64,000 nucleotides of DNA from Dyadobacter sp. CY326 (lineage in GTDB: Bacteria > Bacteroidota > Bacteroidia > Cytophagales > Spirosomataceae). The position numbers and the translations under genes were made by a program. Under the pieces are notes generated by a model, which made no database searches, had not been told where the DNA came from, and worked only from the letters and a program-made list of their open reading frames with translations. Shown piece after piece: positions 1 to 8,593 of the stretch. Each line of letters opens with the position of its first letter. Positions within the stretch are counted from its first letter, which is position 1. The stretch spans positions 372,001-436,000 of the forward strand of contig NZ_JAJUXI010000006.1 in the NCBI RefSeq assembly GCF_021390515.1, given 5' to 3'.

Positions 1-153
1 TTTATTGTTTTCAAATAATTGATTATACGACTTAATCATGATTTCTGATAAAATTTATTGAATAGGAAATGACTGATTGAGGCGCTTAGACAGATGAATA
101 CAAGTTCATCCGCAGAAGCGGTTCAGTCAAAAAAATAAATTATTGCAGGAAAA

Positions 154-450
154 TCAGATTAACTCCGGTGGTGGAGAGAGCAGCTTTAAGCAGATTTCAT
201 TTTGAAAGCCGGTGGAGTAGGAGAAGGAGTTTTTCAGGGGGATTGATAAAACGAATTTATCAAAAAGAACGGAGTGAGAAATCAACAACTGATCGTCGTT
301 GATTTTCTCCGATTCTGTCTTTTCATTATCACAAGTGCCCGTGTCGCAAACCACAGAAGACTTTGCCTTCGACAGCAAAAGACTAGCCAAATCTGTGGCT
401 TTACAGATTAGGAAGGCCGTTAGCAGTATAAGGCAAAGCGTTTTCAGCAA
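154..450 (-). CDS. small secreted hypothetical protein
   Basis: Reading frame of 98 residues that I do not recognise. The first 20 residues are hydrophobic and look like a signal peptide or membrane anchor; the rest is soluble and ends in a Pro-rich tail (PPPELI). The only available start in this stretch is TTG at 448-450; no ATG lies upstream before the stop of the 36-residue frame at 475-585, which is in the same reading frame 24 bases upstream. The two may be co-transcribed. Coding status is plausible because of the signal-like start, but not certain. Confidence 0.45.
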   Translation of the reverse strand: MLKTLCLILLTAFLICKATDLASLLLSKAKSSVVCDTGTCDNEKTESEKINDDQLLISHSVLFDKFVLSIPLKNSFSYSTGFQNEICLKLLSPPPELI

Positions 451-474
451 TGTGAAATAAATTTTAGCAAGCTG

Positions 475-585
475 TTACTTATTAGTTCTCCAACCTTTTT
501 CATGGTTCTCTAACCAACGTCCAACCAAAAAGGCTGAACCCAAAAGAACAACATAAAAAATGATCATTATAATAGTCATTCCCAT
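475..585 (-). CDS. 36-residue single-span membrane protein
   Basis: ATG at 583-585 opens 36 codons ending in TAA at 475-477. The product has a hydrophobic stretch (residues 4-21, ending VLLGSAFLVG) followed by a charged tail (RWLENHEKGWRTNK), the layout of a small inner-membrane protein with its basic tail in the cytoplasm. A second ATG two codons in could also serve as start. Function unknown; such micro-proteins often accompany oxidases or transporters, but nothing adjacent shows which. It lies between hisB and the secreted hypothetical protein. Confidence 0.45.
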   Translation of the reverse strand: MGMTIIMIIFYVVLLGSAFLVGRWLENHEKGWRTNK

Positions 586-638
586 AAAAAAGCAATTTAG
601 ACCCGACTTAACGTTAACAAAATTAAAGAAAAAAAGTC

Positions 639-660
639 TTTGGCTGACGAACAGCCGAAA
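639..660 (-). terminator. probable terminator of hisB
   Basis: Just past the hisB stop, the minus strand has a GGCTG/CAGCC stem with a 5-base loop, followed a few bases later by a run of seven T. Confidence 0.5.
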
Positions 661-663
661 AAA

Positions 664-1788
664 TTAAAGCACTCCTTTTGTCGATGGCATGAAATCCAAT
701 GCTTTTAAATCACGTCGAACAGCCATTTTTATTGCTTTTGCAAATGCTTTAAAAATGGATTCTATTTTATGATGCTCATTGTCGCCCGTCACCTGAATGT
801 TCAAGTTCGAAAGTGAAGTGTCTGAAAATGACTTGAAAAAGTGAAAAAACATCTCCGTAGGCATCTCGCCAATTTTATCTCTTTTGAATTCTGCATTCCA
901 AACAATCCAGGGCCGTCCGGAGAAATCAATGGCAACCTGTGCGAGCGCTTCGTCCATAGGCAGCAAAAATCCATATCTGCTGATGCCGCGCTTGTCGCCA
1001 ATGGCCTGACGATAAGCTTCTCCCAATGCAAGCGCCGTGTCTTCAATGGTGTGATGTTCATCAATATGCAAGTCGCCGTCCACGTGTATGGAAAGGTCCG
1101 CACCGGAATGTCTGGCCAGTTGATCGAGCATATGGTCAAAAAAACCAAGTCCTGTATGAATGTCCGACCGGCCGCTTCCGTCCAGGTTCAGCTCCACTTT
1201 GATCTGCGTTTCCTTCGTATTCCGCTCGACGGACGCAGTTCTTGAAGGCAATTTCAAATGTTCATAGATTGCATCCCAATCCGTTGAAACATAGCTGATC
1301 GCCGCATTCATTTCGTCCGAAATGCCAGATTCAGGAGTTGTTTTTGCAATCAAAATAGCCTTGGATCCAAGATTCACTGCCAGTTGCACATCTGTAAGCC
1401 TGTCGCCGATGACATAACTGTTGGCCAGGTCATATTGGTCTGAAAAATATTGTGTCAGCATGCCGGTTCCAGGTTTTCTGGTTGGCAAATTGTCCTCGGG
1501 GAAGCTGCGGTCAATGTGAATGCTGGCAAAGTGAATGTTCTCACCAGCCAATATTTGCAACATTTTATTGTGTGCAGGCCAAAAAGTCGGTTCAGGAAAA
1601 GAATCCGTCCCTAAGCCATCCTGATTAGTCACCATAACAAGCTCATAATCTGTCTCTTCTGCTATTTTGCGTAAGCAGGATAATGCTTTTGGTAAAAATT
1701 CGAGCTTTTCTAATGAGTCAACCTGAAAATCTGTGGGTGGTTCTACGATGATCGTTCCGTCGCGATCAATAAATAAGACTTTTTTCAT
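664..1788 (-). CDS. hisB: bifunctional histidinol-phosphatase / imidazoleglycerol-phosphate dehydratase
   Basis: Histidine biosynthesis, steps 6 and 8. Residues 1-165 form a HAD phosphatase with the DxD nucleophile motif (D8, D10 in FIDRDGT) and a late GDR (129-131). Residues about 185-374 are the dehydratase, with the metal-binding DEHHTIED motif (243-250) and a second NEHHKIE motif near residue 340. At 374 residues it has the usual length of the fused enzyme. It stands alone here; other his genes are not in the window. It is divergent from riboflavin synthase, with the shared promoter region at 1789-1958. Confidence 0.95.
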   Translation of the reverse strand: MKKVLFIDRDGTIIVEPPTDFQVDSLEKLEFLPKALSCLRKIAEETDYELVMVTNQDGLGTDSFPEPTFWPAHNKMLQILAGENIHFASIHIDRSFPEDNLPTRKPGTGMLTQYFSDQYDLANSYVIGDRLTDVQLAVNLGSKAILIAKTTPESGISDEMNAAISYVSTDWDAIYEHLKLPSRTASVERNTKETQIKVELNLDGSGRSDIHTGLGFFDHMLDQLARHSGADLSIHVDGDLHIDEHHTIEDTALALGEAYRQAIGDKRGISRYGFLLPMDEALAQVAIDFSGRPWIVWNAEFKRDKIGEMPTEMFFHFFKSFSDTSLSNLNIQVTGDNEHHKIESIFKAFAKAIKMAVRRDLKALDFMPSTKGVL

Positions 1789-1927
1789 TCAATGATTATA
1801 AGGATATGTTCATCAAGAGCAACAGCCGGTTCCTCTTATGGCTGCAAAGTTCGTAAACTAAGTGGAATTGAAAAGATTTAGCGACAGCATTAGCACGCTT
1901 TGTACAGAAAAGCGCAGCGATAAATCG

Positions 1928-1935
1928 TAACTTTG
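1928..1935 (+). promoter_or_regulatory. putative -7 element for riboflavin synthase
   Basis: TAACTTTG matches the Bacteroidota -7 consensus TAnnTTTG exactly; a TTTG lies 25 bases upstream, slightly too far. It would start transcription about 17 bases before ATG 1959, which argues against the upstream GTG at 1935 being the translation start. Confidence 0.45.
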
Positions 1936-1958
1936 TGTTCAAAAATTCGTCCAGGACA

Positions 1959-2552
1959 ATGTTTACAGGAATAGTTGAATCGCTCGCAGAGGTCATAAAA
2001 GTTGATTCAGAAGGCACTAACAAGACCTTTACATTCAAATCGCCGATTGCAAATGAGTTCAAGATCGATCAAAGCGTGAACCATAACGGGGTTTGTCTGA
2101 CGGTCGTTGGAATAGAATTTGACACATATCGCGTTACGGCCATCGAAGAGACATTGAGCAAGACAAATTTAGGCTCACTGCTTGTCAATGACAAAGTTAA
2201 CCTGGAACGCTGCATGCCAGCCAATGGTAGGTTTGACGGTCACATTGTGCAGGGCCATGTTGACCAGACCGGCGTTTGCATTCGCATTGAAGAACGTGAC
2301 GGCAGCTGGCTTTTTGACTTTGAATATGACGCTTCGCTTGGAAATCTTACTGTTGAAAAAGGCTCCATATGTATCAATGGCGTGAGTCTCACCGTTTTTA
2401 ACTCAGAACACAATACATTCAGGGTCGCAATCATTCCTTACACATACGAATTTACCAATTTTCATAGTCTGAAAGTGGGTGATAGGGTTAATTTAGAATT
2501 TGACATTTTGGGTAAGTATATTAAAAGAATTCTTGGGTCGTATGCATTATAG
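1959..2552 (+). CDS. ribE: riboflavin synthase alpha chain
   Basis: Converts two molecules of 6,7-dimethyl-8-ribityllumazine to riboflavin in the cytosol. The protein begins with the family hallmark MFTGIVE and has two tandem lumazine-binding barrels (about residues 1-88 and 97-185), the second opening with GHIVQGHVD. From ATG 1959 it is 197 residues, normal for the family. An in-frame GTG eight codons upstream sits inside the likely promoter and was rejected. No FMN riboswitch-like leader is visible, and no other rib genes are adjacent. Confidence 0.95.
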   Translation: MFTGIVESLAEVIKVDSEGTNKTFTFKSPIANEFKIDQSVNHNGVCLTVVGIEFDTYRVTAIEETLSKTNLGSLLVNDKVNLERCMPANGRFDGHIVQGHVDQTGVCIRIEERDGSWLFDFEYDASLGNLTVEKGSICINGVSLTVFNSEHNTFRVAIIPYTYEFTNFHSLKVGDRVNLEFDILGKYIKRILGSYAL

Positions 2553-2556
2553 TATA

Positions 2557-2587
2557 TTGGCATCCTGAAATATTACGTTTATTTTTA
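2557..2587 (+). promoter_or_regulatory. putative promoter for the PASTA gene
   Basis: TTG at 2557-2559, a 20-base spacer, then TATTTTTA at 2580-2587, one mismatch from TAnnTTTG. The PASTA gene starts 33 bases downstream. Confidence 0.4.
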
Positions 2588-2620
2588 CCCATCTATACAT
2601 TTCGCGCATCTAGTAAATAC

Positions 2621-3418
2621 ATGGCCAAGATAAGTACACAATCCAGATCGGATCTTTTCATACACATCGGAATTATAGTTTCTCTGCTTTTGGTCCTTTT
2701 TCTGGGATTCTTTTTTGTTTATCTGCCTTTCACAACCAATCACGGAGAGGCGGTTACAATTCCCGATCTGAAAAAGAAGAATGTGGAAGATTTGGAAGAA
2801 TTTCTTGAAAGCCGTGATCTGCGTTATGAAGTGGATTGCACTTTTGTCGCCAATGTTCCTCCACTGACCATTATTTCACAATATCCTTTGCCAGGCTCCA
2901 AAGTGAAGGAAGGACGTAAGATTTACGTGACTGTTTCCTCGCGAACAGCGCCTTTGATCAAAATGCCCAAGCTAACCGACATGACTCACAGAAGCGCACA
3001 AATGTTGCTGAAAAGTGTCGGACTGGAAGAAGGAAATATTTCGTATGTGCCTGATATGGCGCAAAATGCGGTTCTGAAACAAATGTATAATGGCAAAGAG
3101 ATTTTGCCTGGACAAGCCATTGCCAAAGGTTCAAAAATCGATCTTGAATTGGGAGAAGGGCTTGGAACGGCACAGTTTGAAGCGCCATCCGTTTTAGGAT
3201 TGCCATTGGATGAGGCCAAAATCGCGCTTATTGGAGCGGGATTAAAAGTAGGCCAGCAAATGGAAATTCCGGCAGAAGAAGGGCAAGCCGCCGGAACGGT
3301 GGTTCGACAAAATCCGGATGCAGGAAATAATGTAAGAATCGGAGACGTAATTGATCTCTGGATAACACCACAGGAAGTTGAATCAAGTGGGAATGAAACG
3401 ATATTACCCGAGCAGTAA
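2621..3418 (+). CDS. membrane-anchored PASTA-domain protein
   Basis: 265 residues: a short cytoplasmic start, one transmembrane segment (about 15-37), then three PASTA repeats (about 45-108, 114-178 and 186-252) facing the periplasm. PASTA domains bind peptidoglycan fragments or act as spacers in penicillin-binding proteins and Ser/Thr kinases; here neither a kinase nor a transpeptidase domain is attached. Its 3' end overlaps the start of the next gene by 26 bases, which suggests translational coupling. The domain call is firm; the role in wall sensing or envelope assembly is inference. Confidence 0.88.
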   Translation: MAKISTQSRSDLFIHIGIIVSLLLVLFLGFFFVYLPFTTNHGEAVTIPDLKKKNVEDLEEFLESRDLRYEVDCTFVANVPPLTIISQYPLPGSKVKEGRKIYVTVSSRTAPLIKMPKLTDMTHRSAQMLLKSVGLEEGNISYVPDMAQNAVLKQMYNGKEILPGQAIAKGSKIDLELGEGLGTAQFEAPSVLGLPLDEAKIALIGAGLKVGQQMEIPAEEGQAAGTVVRQNPDAGNNVRIGDVIDLWITPQEVESSGNETILPEQ

Positions 3419-5255
3419 GCACACTTTTTATCCTAAAAGACATATCATTCTGACATTGCTGCTGATGCTTTTTCAGTGTCAGTTGCTGTATGCTCAATTG
3501 AAACTCGTGCCGCTTGCAAGCGATTATGAAGATGACCAAATCAGTGAGCCAAACCACTTACGCACCGAGGCGAGTCTGAATCTGCCCTTTTTTGATGATT
3601 TTTCAACTTCCACCGGCGCTTCGCCCAATAGTAAAAATTGGTTGCCAGGAAGCGGAGTTTACATCAACAACACGCTCACAAATTCACATCCATCCCTTAA
3701 CATTACCACATTTGACGGCTTGAATTCGACAGGTGCGCCCTACAATGTGATCAATCCATTAAATCAAAACTTCACTGATACACTTACATCTCAGCCTATT
3801 AACCTCGCGAACCGCACGGCCGCTGACTCCATTTACCTGAGTTTTCATTGGATGGCCAAAGGCTTAGGTGAATTGCCGGATTCGAGTGATTATTTTCAAT
3901 TGGAGTTTTTGAGCAAAGCAAATGGCTGGGTGACCGTTTGGAAACAGGATGGTTTTAAACTTGATTCTGTTTTTAAAAGGCAATTCATAAGAATATCAGA
4001 CGCAGCTTACCTGTACGACGCATTTCAATTTCGGTTCAGGGCTTATGGCAGAAACTCAGGTTACTATGACACCTGGCACCTGGATTATATTTATCTCAAT
4101 ACAAAGCGCTCGGTTAAGCAGCCTTACATTTTTGATGTCGCGCTTAGAAAGCCTGTTACGTCTTTCCTGAAAAAATATACGGCCATGCCGCTTCGCCAAT
4201 ATCGCGCTAATCCGCAGGCAGCACTTTCGGACTCCATAAAAACCGATGTCGTCAACAATTTCAATAACTTCAACATTCTTACTAGCACTTTTACCATAAC
4301 AGATGCGTCAAGAAAAACGGAGTATTTCAGGAATGTGCAAATGTCAATTTACGTTGAGGCGCTGAAAGGGAAAGGGTTAGGGATTAAAACAACGCCTATA
4401 ACGATAAATAACAACCTTGATAGCCTCAAACTTATCAGCAAATTTGTAGTCACCACAACGGACACCATTCCAGGTGTTAACTTGAAAACAAACGACTCCA
4501 TCACATCCCGCACCGATTTGACGGATTACTATGCTTATGACGATGGCAGTGCCGAATATGGCGTGCAGGTGAATCAGAAACTGGGGCGCGTTGCAGTCCG
4601 TTATACACTTGCAAAACCGGATACAATAGGAGGGGTGCGACTGGCAATGGTCCAGTTCAATAAGGATGTTTCAGGGCAAGGTTTCACCATTCAGATATTT
4701 AGTAATAAAAATGGAAAACCAGACAAAGTGCTTGCCCAGAGATCGGTGGCAGCAAGATATCCAGCCGGTCGCAATGGATTCATTGATTATGCTTTTAGCA
4801 GTTCGGTCGCAGTTCCGGACACATTTTATGTAGGCTGGCTGCAAGTGAATGAACAACCAGTAACAATTGGGTTTGACCGAAATTCAATGCTGGGTAAGGA
4901 TGTTATCTTTTACAATCTCGGAACTGAATGGGCCAGAGAAACGAGCTTAAAGGGGAGCATCATGATTCGTCCTTATTTGGGCAAAAAAGCTGCCGGAGTT
5001 GTTACGGGAAATGAACCGATCCTGACGAGCGACGCTAATTTTTATCCAAATCCAAACAGAGGAACGATCAGCTGGGAATCTGGTTTGCTGACGTTCATTG
5101 AAATTTACGCGCTGAATGGTGCTTTGATGAGGCGGATTGCGCCTGCAAAAGATCAGCGATCAGTGGAAGTTAAGGGCTTGCACGATGGAATTTATATCAT
5201 CAAATCGTCGGATGGGAAACGATCTTTTTCCCAAAAGATGTTATTTGTTCAATAG
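3393..5255 (+). CDS. secreted protein with type IX sorting domain
   Basis: About 620 residues. A basic start and hydrophobic core ending in LLYAQ is a typical signal peptide. The middle is beta-rich and not assigned to a family. The last 75 residues, starting NFYPNPNRG and ending in a GIYIIK/SQKMLFVQ pattern, are a type A C-terminal sorting domain recognised by the type IX system, whose gldKLMN core lies 2-7 kb away. ATG 3393 is preferred over a TTG five codons upstream. It overlaps the PASTA gene by 26 bases in a different frame. Confidence 0.85.
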   Translation: MKRYYPSSKHTFYPKRHIILTLLLMLFQCQLLYAQLKLVPLASDYEDDQISEPNHLRTEASLNLPFFDDFSTSTGASPNSKNWLPGSGVYINNTLTNSHPSLNITTFDGLNSTGAPYNVINPLNQNFTDTLTSQPINLANRTAADSIYLSFHWMAKGLGELPDSSDYFQLEFLSKANGWVTVWKQDGFKLDSVFKRQFIRISDAAYLYDAFQFRFRAYGRNSGYYDTWHLDYIYLNTKRSVKQPYIFDVALRKPVTSFLKKYTAMPLRQYRANPQAALSDSIKTDVVNNFNNFNILTSTFTITDASRKTEYFRNVQMSIYVEALKGKGLGIKTTPITINNNLDSLKLISKFVVTTTDTIPGVNLKTNDSITSRTDLTDYYAYDDGSAEYGVQVNQKLGRVAVRYTLAKPDTIGGVRLAMVQFNKDVSGQGFTIQIFSNKNGKPDKVLAQRSVAARYPAGRNGFIDYAFSSSVAVPDTFYVGWLQVNEQPVTIGFDRNSMLGKDVIFYNLGTEWARETSLKGSIMIRPYLGKKAAGVVTGNEPILTSDANFYPNPNRGTISWESGLLTFIEIYALNGALMRRIAPAKDQRSVEVKGLHDGIYIIKSSDGKRSFSQKMLFVQ

Positions 5256-5279
5256 TCAGTAAATCAAAATAGAAAAAAT

Positions 5280-5576
5280 ATGGATATCACAGTTGAAGAA
5301 CTGAAAGAACGTCTCGAAAAGGGAGAAAACCTGCATTTTTACGACGTTCGCGAAGAGCATGAATTTGAGGAAGATAACCTGGGAGCAACACTCATTCCTC
5401 TCGGCGATCTGCCCGATCATCTTGACGAGCTGGAAGCTTTGAAAGATGAAGAGATTATCATTCATTGCCGTTCAGGCGCAAGAAGCGGAAAAGCTGCCCG
5501 CTTCCTGGAATCACAAGGATTTTCAAATGTGAGGAATGTTCTAGGAGGCATATTAGCTTACCGCGAACTCGAATGA
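5280..5576 (+). CDS. single-domain rhodanese-like protein
   Basis: 98 residues, one rhodanese fold. It shows the N-terminal YDVREEHEF motif and the active-site loop HCRSGARSG, with the catalytic Cys that carries persulfide sulfur. No signal peptide, so cytoplasmic. It follows the type IX cargo gene by 24 bases and is probably read through from it. It likely moves sulfur or acts in redox handling; the acceptor is unknown. Confidence 0.9.
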   Translation: MDITVEELKERLEKGENLHFYDVREEHEFEEDNLGATLIPLGDLPDHLDELEALKDEEIIIHCRSGARSGKAARFLESQGFSNVRNVLGGILAYRELE

Positions 5577-5619
5577 TATCAGAGCGGAGTTTGTCAGCCA
5601 AGTGATGAGCTCCGCTTTT

Positions 5620-6546
5620 TCAAATTAAGGTAAGACTCGATTTTTCTCTGATATAATTTAATATCCCCTCCTCGTCACGTGCGTGAAACCATTTAAAGTT
5701 TCCCTGATGCCGGAACCACGTCAATTGTCGCTTTGCGTAGCGCCGTGAATTTTGTTTCAAAAGCCGGATCATTTCCGCCTCGTCATATTCACCGTCTAAA
5801 AATCCATAAACTTCCTTGTAACCAACAGTTTGGAGCGCGTGATGCGACCTGTAACGCGCGAGTCCCTTTGCTTCTGCTACGAGTCCTTCTTGAAGCATTA
5901 AATCCATCCGGAGATCAATTCTGTTGTAGAGCTCACTTCGATCGCGATCCAATGCAATCAGTATTTGCTCAAAAGGTCGCTGCTCTGTTCTCTTTAATTG
6001 ATATTGACTGATAGGCGTTCCTGTTGTGTAAAAAACTTCCAGTGCCCGGACAACGCGTTGCGGATTTACGATCTCAGCTGTTGCCGCGAATGTCGGATCA
6101 ATTACGGAAACTTCTGTTTGCAGGACGGCCAATCCTTGTTCTTGGAGTTTATTGGTCAATGAGTCGCGAAGTCCTTTCAATGGTGCCGGAAGTGCATCAA
6201 GCCCTTCGGAAACAGCCTTAATGTAAAACCCAGAGCCACCTGTCATTACGACTTGGTCATGCGTTTCGAAAAGTTGCTCTAAACACTTTAAGACGTCTCT
6301 TTCGAAGTCTCCCGCGCTGTAAACCTCGGCAATGGAATGGGAGTTGATGAAATGGTGCTTAACCTGCGCAAGCTCTTCCGTCGTTGGTTTTGCTGTCCCA
6401 ATATTCAGCTCTCTGAAAAATTGCCGTGAGTCTGCTGAAATGATTTCGGTGTGCAATGCTTTCGCAATTTGAATCGATAGCGCAGTTTTTCCGACAGCCG
6501 TTGGCCCGGCAATAATGATCAGTTGCTTTCTGCGACTTTCGTGCAT
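5620..6546 (-). CDS. miaA: tRNA dimethylallyltransferase
   Basis: Transfers an isopentenyl group to N6 of adenosine 37 in tRNAs that read codons beginning with U. The P-loop GPTAVGKT is at residues 14-21, followed by SADSRQ, GTAKP, and GGSGFYIKA motifs; the C-terminal RRYAKRQLTWFR stretch is the characteristic tRNA-binding signature. 308 residues, normal length. It is convergent with the rhodanese gene (43 bases between stops). Confidence 0.96.
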   Translation of the reverse strand: MHESRRKQLIIIAGPTAVGKTALSIQIAKALHTEIISADSRQFFRELNIGTAKPTTEELAQVKHHFINSHSIAEVYSAGDFERDVLKCLEQLFETHDQVVMTGGSGFYIKAVSEGLDALPAPLKGLRDSLTNKLQEQGLAVLQTEVSVIDPTFAATAEIVNPQRVVRALEVFYTTGTPISQYQLKRTEQRPFEQILIALDRDRSELYNRIDLRMDLMLQEGLVAEAKGLARYRSHHALQTVGYKEVYGFLDGEYDEAEMIRLLKQNSRRYAKRQLTWFRHQGNFKWFHARDEEGILNYIREKSSLTLI

Positions 6547-6577
6547 TTCGTATTTTTCAAGTCAAATAGAATGGTCG

Positions 6578-6585
6578 CAAAATTA
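6578..6585 (-). promoter_or_regulatory. putative -7 element for miaA
   Basis: The minus strand reads TAATTTTG, an exact TAnnTTTG match, about 32 bases before the miaA start. No clear TTG is seen at the usual upstream distance. Confidence 0.4.
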
Positions 6586-6797
6586 CATATCGCGTAATGG
6601 AAGACACTACTTTTTGTCATATTTAGATCGTTGCATGGGCCAGCTTTCTTAATCTTTAAGCTGCATGCAGGATTAGTAATTTTTTTTGTATAATTTATGG
6701 GAAAAACGCCCTTGTTCTCGTCAAATCTGAATCAGCCAGCGTACTAACTCTTACAATCTCATTCACATTATCAGTTCACATTTTAACCATTTTAGTT

Positions 6798-7427
6798 ATG
6801 TTGAAAAAATTATTGCTATTTGCCTGGATCGGGTGTATGATCGCATTGGTTGGTTGCGAAGGTAAACAAGGCGAAGTTGGGCCAAAAGGAGATACAGGGG
6901 CTGCTGGTCCAGCCGGACCTGCGGGACCAGCCGGCCCAGCTGGCCAAGACGGAACTGGCTCGGGTGGTGGAGCGATCATACTGTCTTCCGGCGAAGCTGA
7001 AACAGATACAACTGGCGGATATATTACCGGCTTGACAGATCTTACTCCTGAACTTGACAGCGCACTGCAATCTTCTGCGGTCTTGGTTTACATTAAATCG
7101 GGAGGTGTATACTGGCCGCTTCCTGGACTGGTTGTTTTTGGCACTGGCACCAATCAAACTGCTAGTGAATTCACGTTTGTTCATGGGATTGACGGCACCA
7201 CATTCTTTGTCGAGTTGTTTCAGAGAGGTTGGTCAGAGGACGTTGACGATGCGCCTGACAGAGAATTTGAAGATGTGCGCATTGTAATCATTCCAGGAAC
7301 AATCGCTGGCAGATTGGACGCAGAGATTCTTAAAAGTTATGAGAAGACCATTGCAGCCTTGGGACTAACCGAAGAAAAGAATATGAAAGTAAGCAAGAGA
7401 TTGAAGGTGGGATTTGGAAAGAAGTAA
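6798..7427 (+). CDS. collagen-like lipoprotein
   Basis: 209 residues. A lipoprotein signal ends at LVGC (Cys 20). Immediately after come about ten Gly-X-Y triplets (residues 21-53), including four consecutive GPA units, a collagen-like stretch that could trimerise. The remaining 150 residues are a compact, probably beta-rich domain of unknown function with a basic C-terminal end. Bacteroidota often carry such short collagen-like lipoproteins on the cell surface. It is monocistronic, with a strong terminator downstream. Confidence 0.85.
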   Translation: MLKKLLLFAWIGCMIALVGCEGKQGEVGPKGDTGAAGPAGPAGPAGPAGQDGTGSGGGAIILSSGEAETDTTGGYITGLTDLTPELDSALQSSAVLVYIKSGGVYWPLPGLVVFGTGTNQTASEFTFVHGIDGTTFFVELFQRGWSEDVDDAPDREFEDVRIVIIPGTIAGRLDAEILKSYEKTIAALGLTEEKNMKVSKRLKVGFGKK

Positions 7428-7438
7428 CTAGTAATAAC

Positions 7439-7477
7439 AAAAAAAGAGGTTATCCACATTGGATAACCTCTTTTTTT
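7439..7477. terminator. bidirectional terminator
   Basis: A perfect 17-base inverted repeat (7439-7455 and 7461-7477) with a 5-base loop, with A-tract and T-tract arms, between the convergent collagen-like gene and gldN. Confidence 0.9.
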
Positions 7478-7494
7478 GTGACTGACATCGAAAA

Positions 7495-8556
7495 TTAATA
7501 TTCCCAAAGTCCGTGCTCCAATTCCATCAATTCCTGCTCGTAGTTCAAAGACTTGATAAGGGCTTCTTTGTCACCATTATAGATGTCCAAGAATGCTTTA
7601 TCGCTTGCGTTAGAGAACTTCGTGATACGGCCGTAGAATAGGCGTAAATCGAATGCATCTGCAAGGTTCTTGTTTTGAGCTGTGTTATGCGTATTGTACC
7701 AAATGTATTTCTTCGGATCGCTTCTGAATAACCTTTCTACATCCTTGTAACGGAAAGAAGCAACAGGCAATTCAAGCCCTGTAGCCGTTTGTTCAGATGG
7801 AAGAATGATCGACAACGTCTGAATATCATTGTATAGACGGGATCTTTTCTTATCAAATGTCCAATCTTCCTTGATTTCCAAAATGTTTAGCTGCTCAGGG
7901 AAGTATTCTTCCTCAGTTGCTGCAACCTCAGTTTGAAATGTTGTATCAACTTTCGGCTGCTCAACTACTGGCACCTCTTCTTTTGCAACCTCAGTCTTGC
8001 CGTTTTTCTTTTTTGAGGACTTTTTCTTTGGAGGGCCCCAACCATCGTCTTCGGCAGCTGCTTCTGGCTTGGTATCTTTTTTGCCCCAGCCATCGTCTGG
8101 TGTTACTGCTTGCTTTGTTGGTTCAGCCTTTGGTTTGGCACCCCATCCGTCATCTGTTTTAGCAGGCTCACCAAAACCAGCTGCAATTTCCTCCGCGGAT
8201 AATCCGGCAGTTTGGTTTGGTATTAAAATACGCTTGTGTAATTCATCACCGGTAATTTTGGTAGCGCATGAGTCATTCGTATAAGCGTCAATCAAACCCG
8301 CTTTTGCAGCTTCCAGCAGGTAACGTGTGATCTCATTGTTTTTCGAGAACATTGAAATGTTCTGTTTTTCTTTAAGATCAACCCTTCTCCAAAGCGTTCT
8401 TTTCATCAAAATATCACCCTCAGCAATCGGGCGTGATGAAAATTGATTTGCTGTGGAATCTTCCTTCTCCTGAGCGAAGGCAGCGCTTGTGCCTAAGGAC
8501 AAAGATAGTAATGACCATGCAATCGTTTTTCCGTTCATTCTTCTCATAACATACAT
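7495..8556 (-). CDS. gldN: gliding motility / type IX secretion protein GldN
   Basis: Periplasmic component of the type IX secretion core, a partner of GldK in the ring under the outer membrane. It has a signal peptide ending SAAFAQ and the GldN fold in two parts: an N-terminal IAEGDILMKRTLWRRVDL segment and a C-terminal part with WTFDKKRSRLYNDIQ. Between them is an unusual linker with three DDGWG repeats and a Lys-rich run. Start chosen at ATG 8556; ATGs at 8547 and 8538 are possible, and the upstream TTG at 8577 is unlikely. It follows gldM by a few dozen bases as the last gene of the set. Confidence 0.92.
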   Translation of the reverse strand: MYVMRRMNGKTIAWSLLSLSLGTSAAFAQEKEDSTANQFSSRPIAEGDILMKRTLWRRVDLKEKQNISMFSKNNEITRYLLEAAKAGLIDAYTNDSCATKITGDELHKRILIPNQTAGLSAEEIAAGFGEPAKTDDGWGAKPKAEPTKQAVTPDDGWGKKDTKPEAAAEDDGWGPPKKKSSKKKNGKTEVAKEEVPVVEQPKVDTTFQTEVAATEEEYFPEQLNILEIKEDWTFDKKRSRLYNDIQTLSIILPSEQTATGLELPVASFRYKDVERLFRSDPKKYIWYNTHNTAQNKNLADAFDLRLFYGRITKFSNASDKAFLDIYNGDKEALIKSLNYEQELMELEHGLWEY

Positions 8557-8593
8557 AAGGTTGTATTGCCCAATCAACGATTAAAATTGACGA

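Noticed and set aside
1..153. Possible structured RNA or gene at the left edge
   Set aside because: No tRNA-like fold, no clear hairpin and no reading frame; nothing supportable.
841..1245. 134-residue plus-strand frame opposite hisB
   Set aside because: Antisense to the dehydratase domain, with no recognisable motif.
1935..1958. GTG extension of riboflavin synthase
   Set aside because: The G of the GTG is the last base of a matching -7 promoter element, and family members begin at MFTGIVE.
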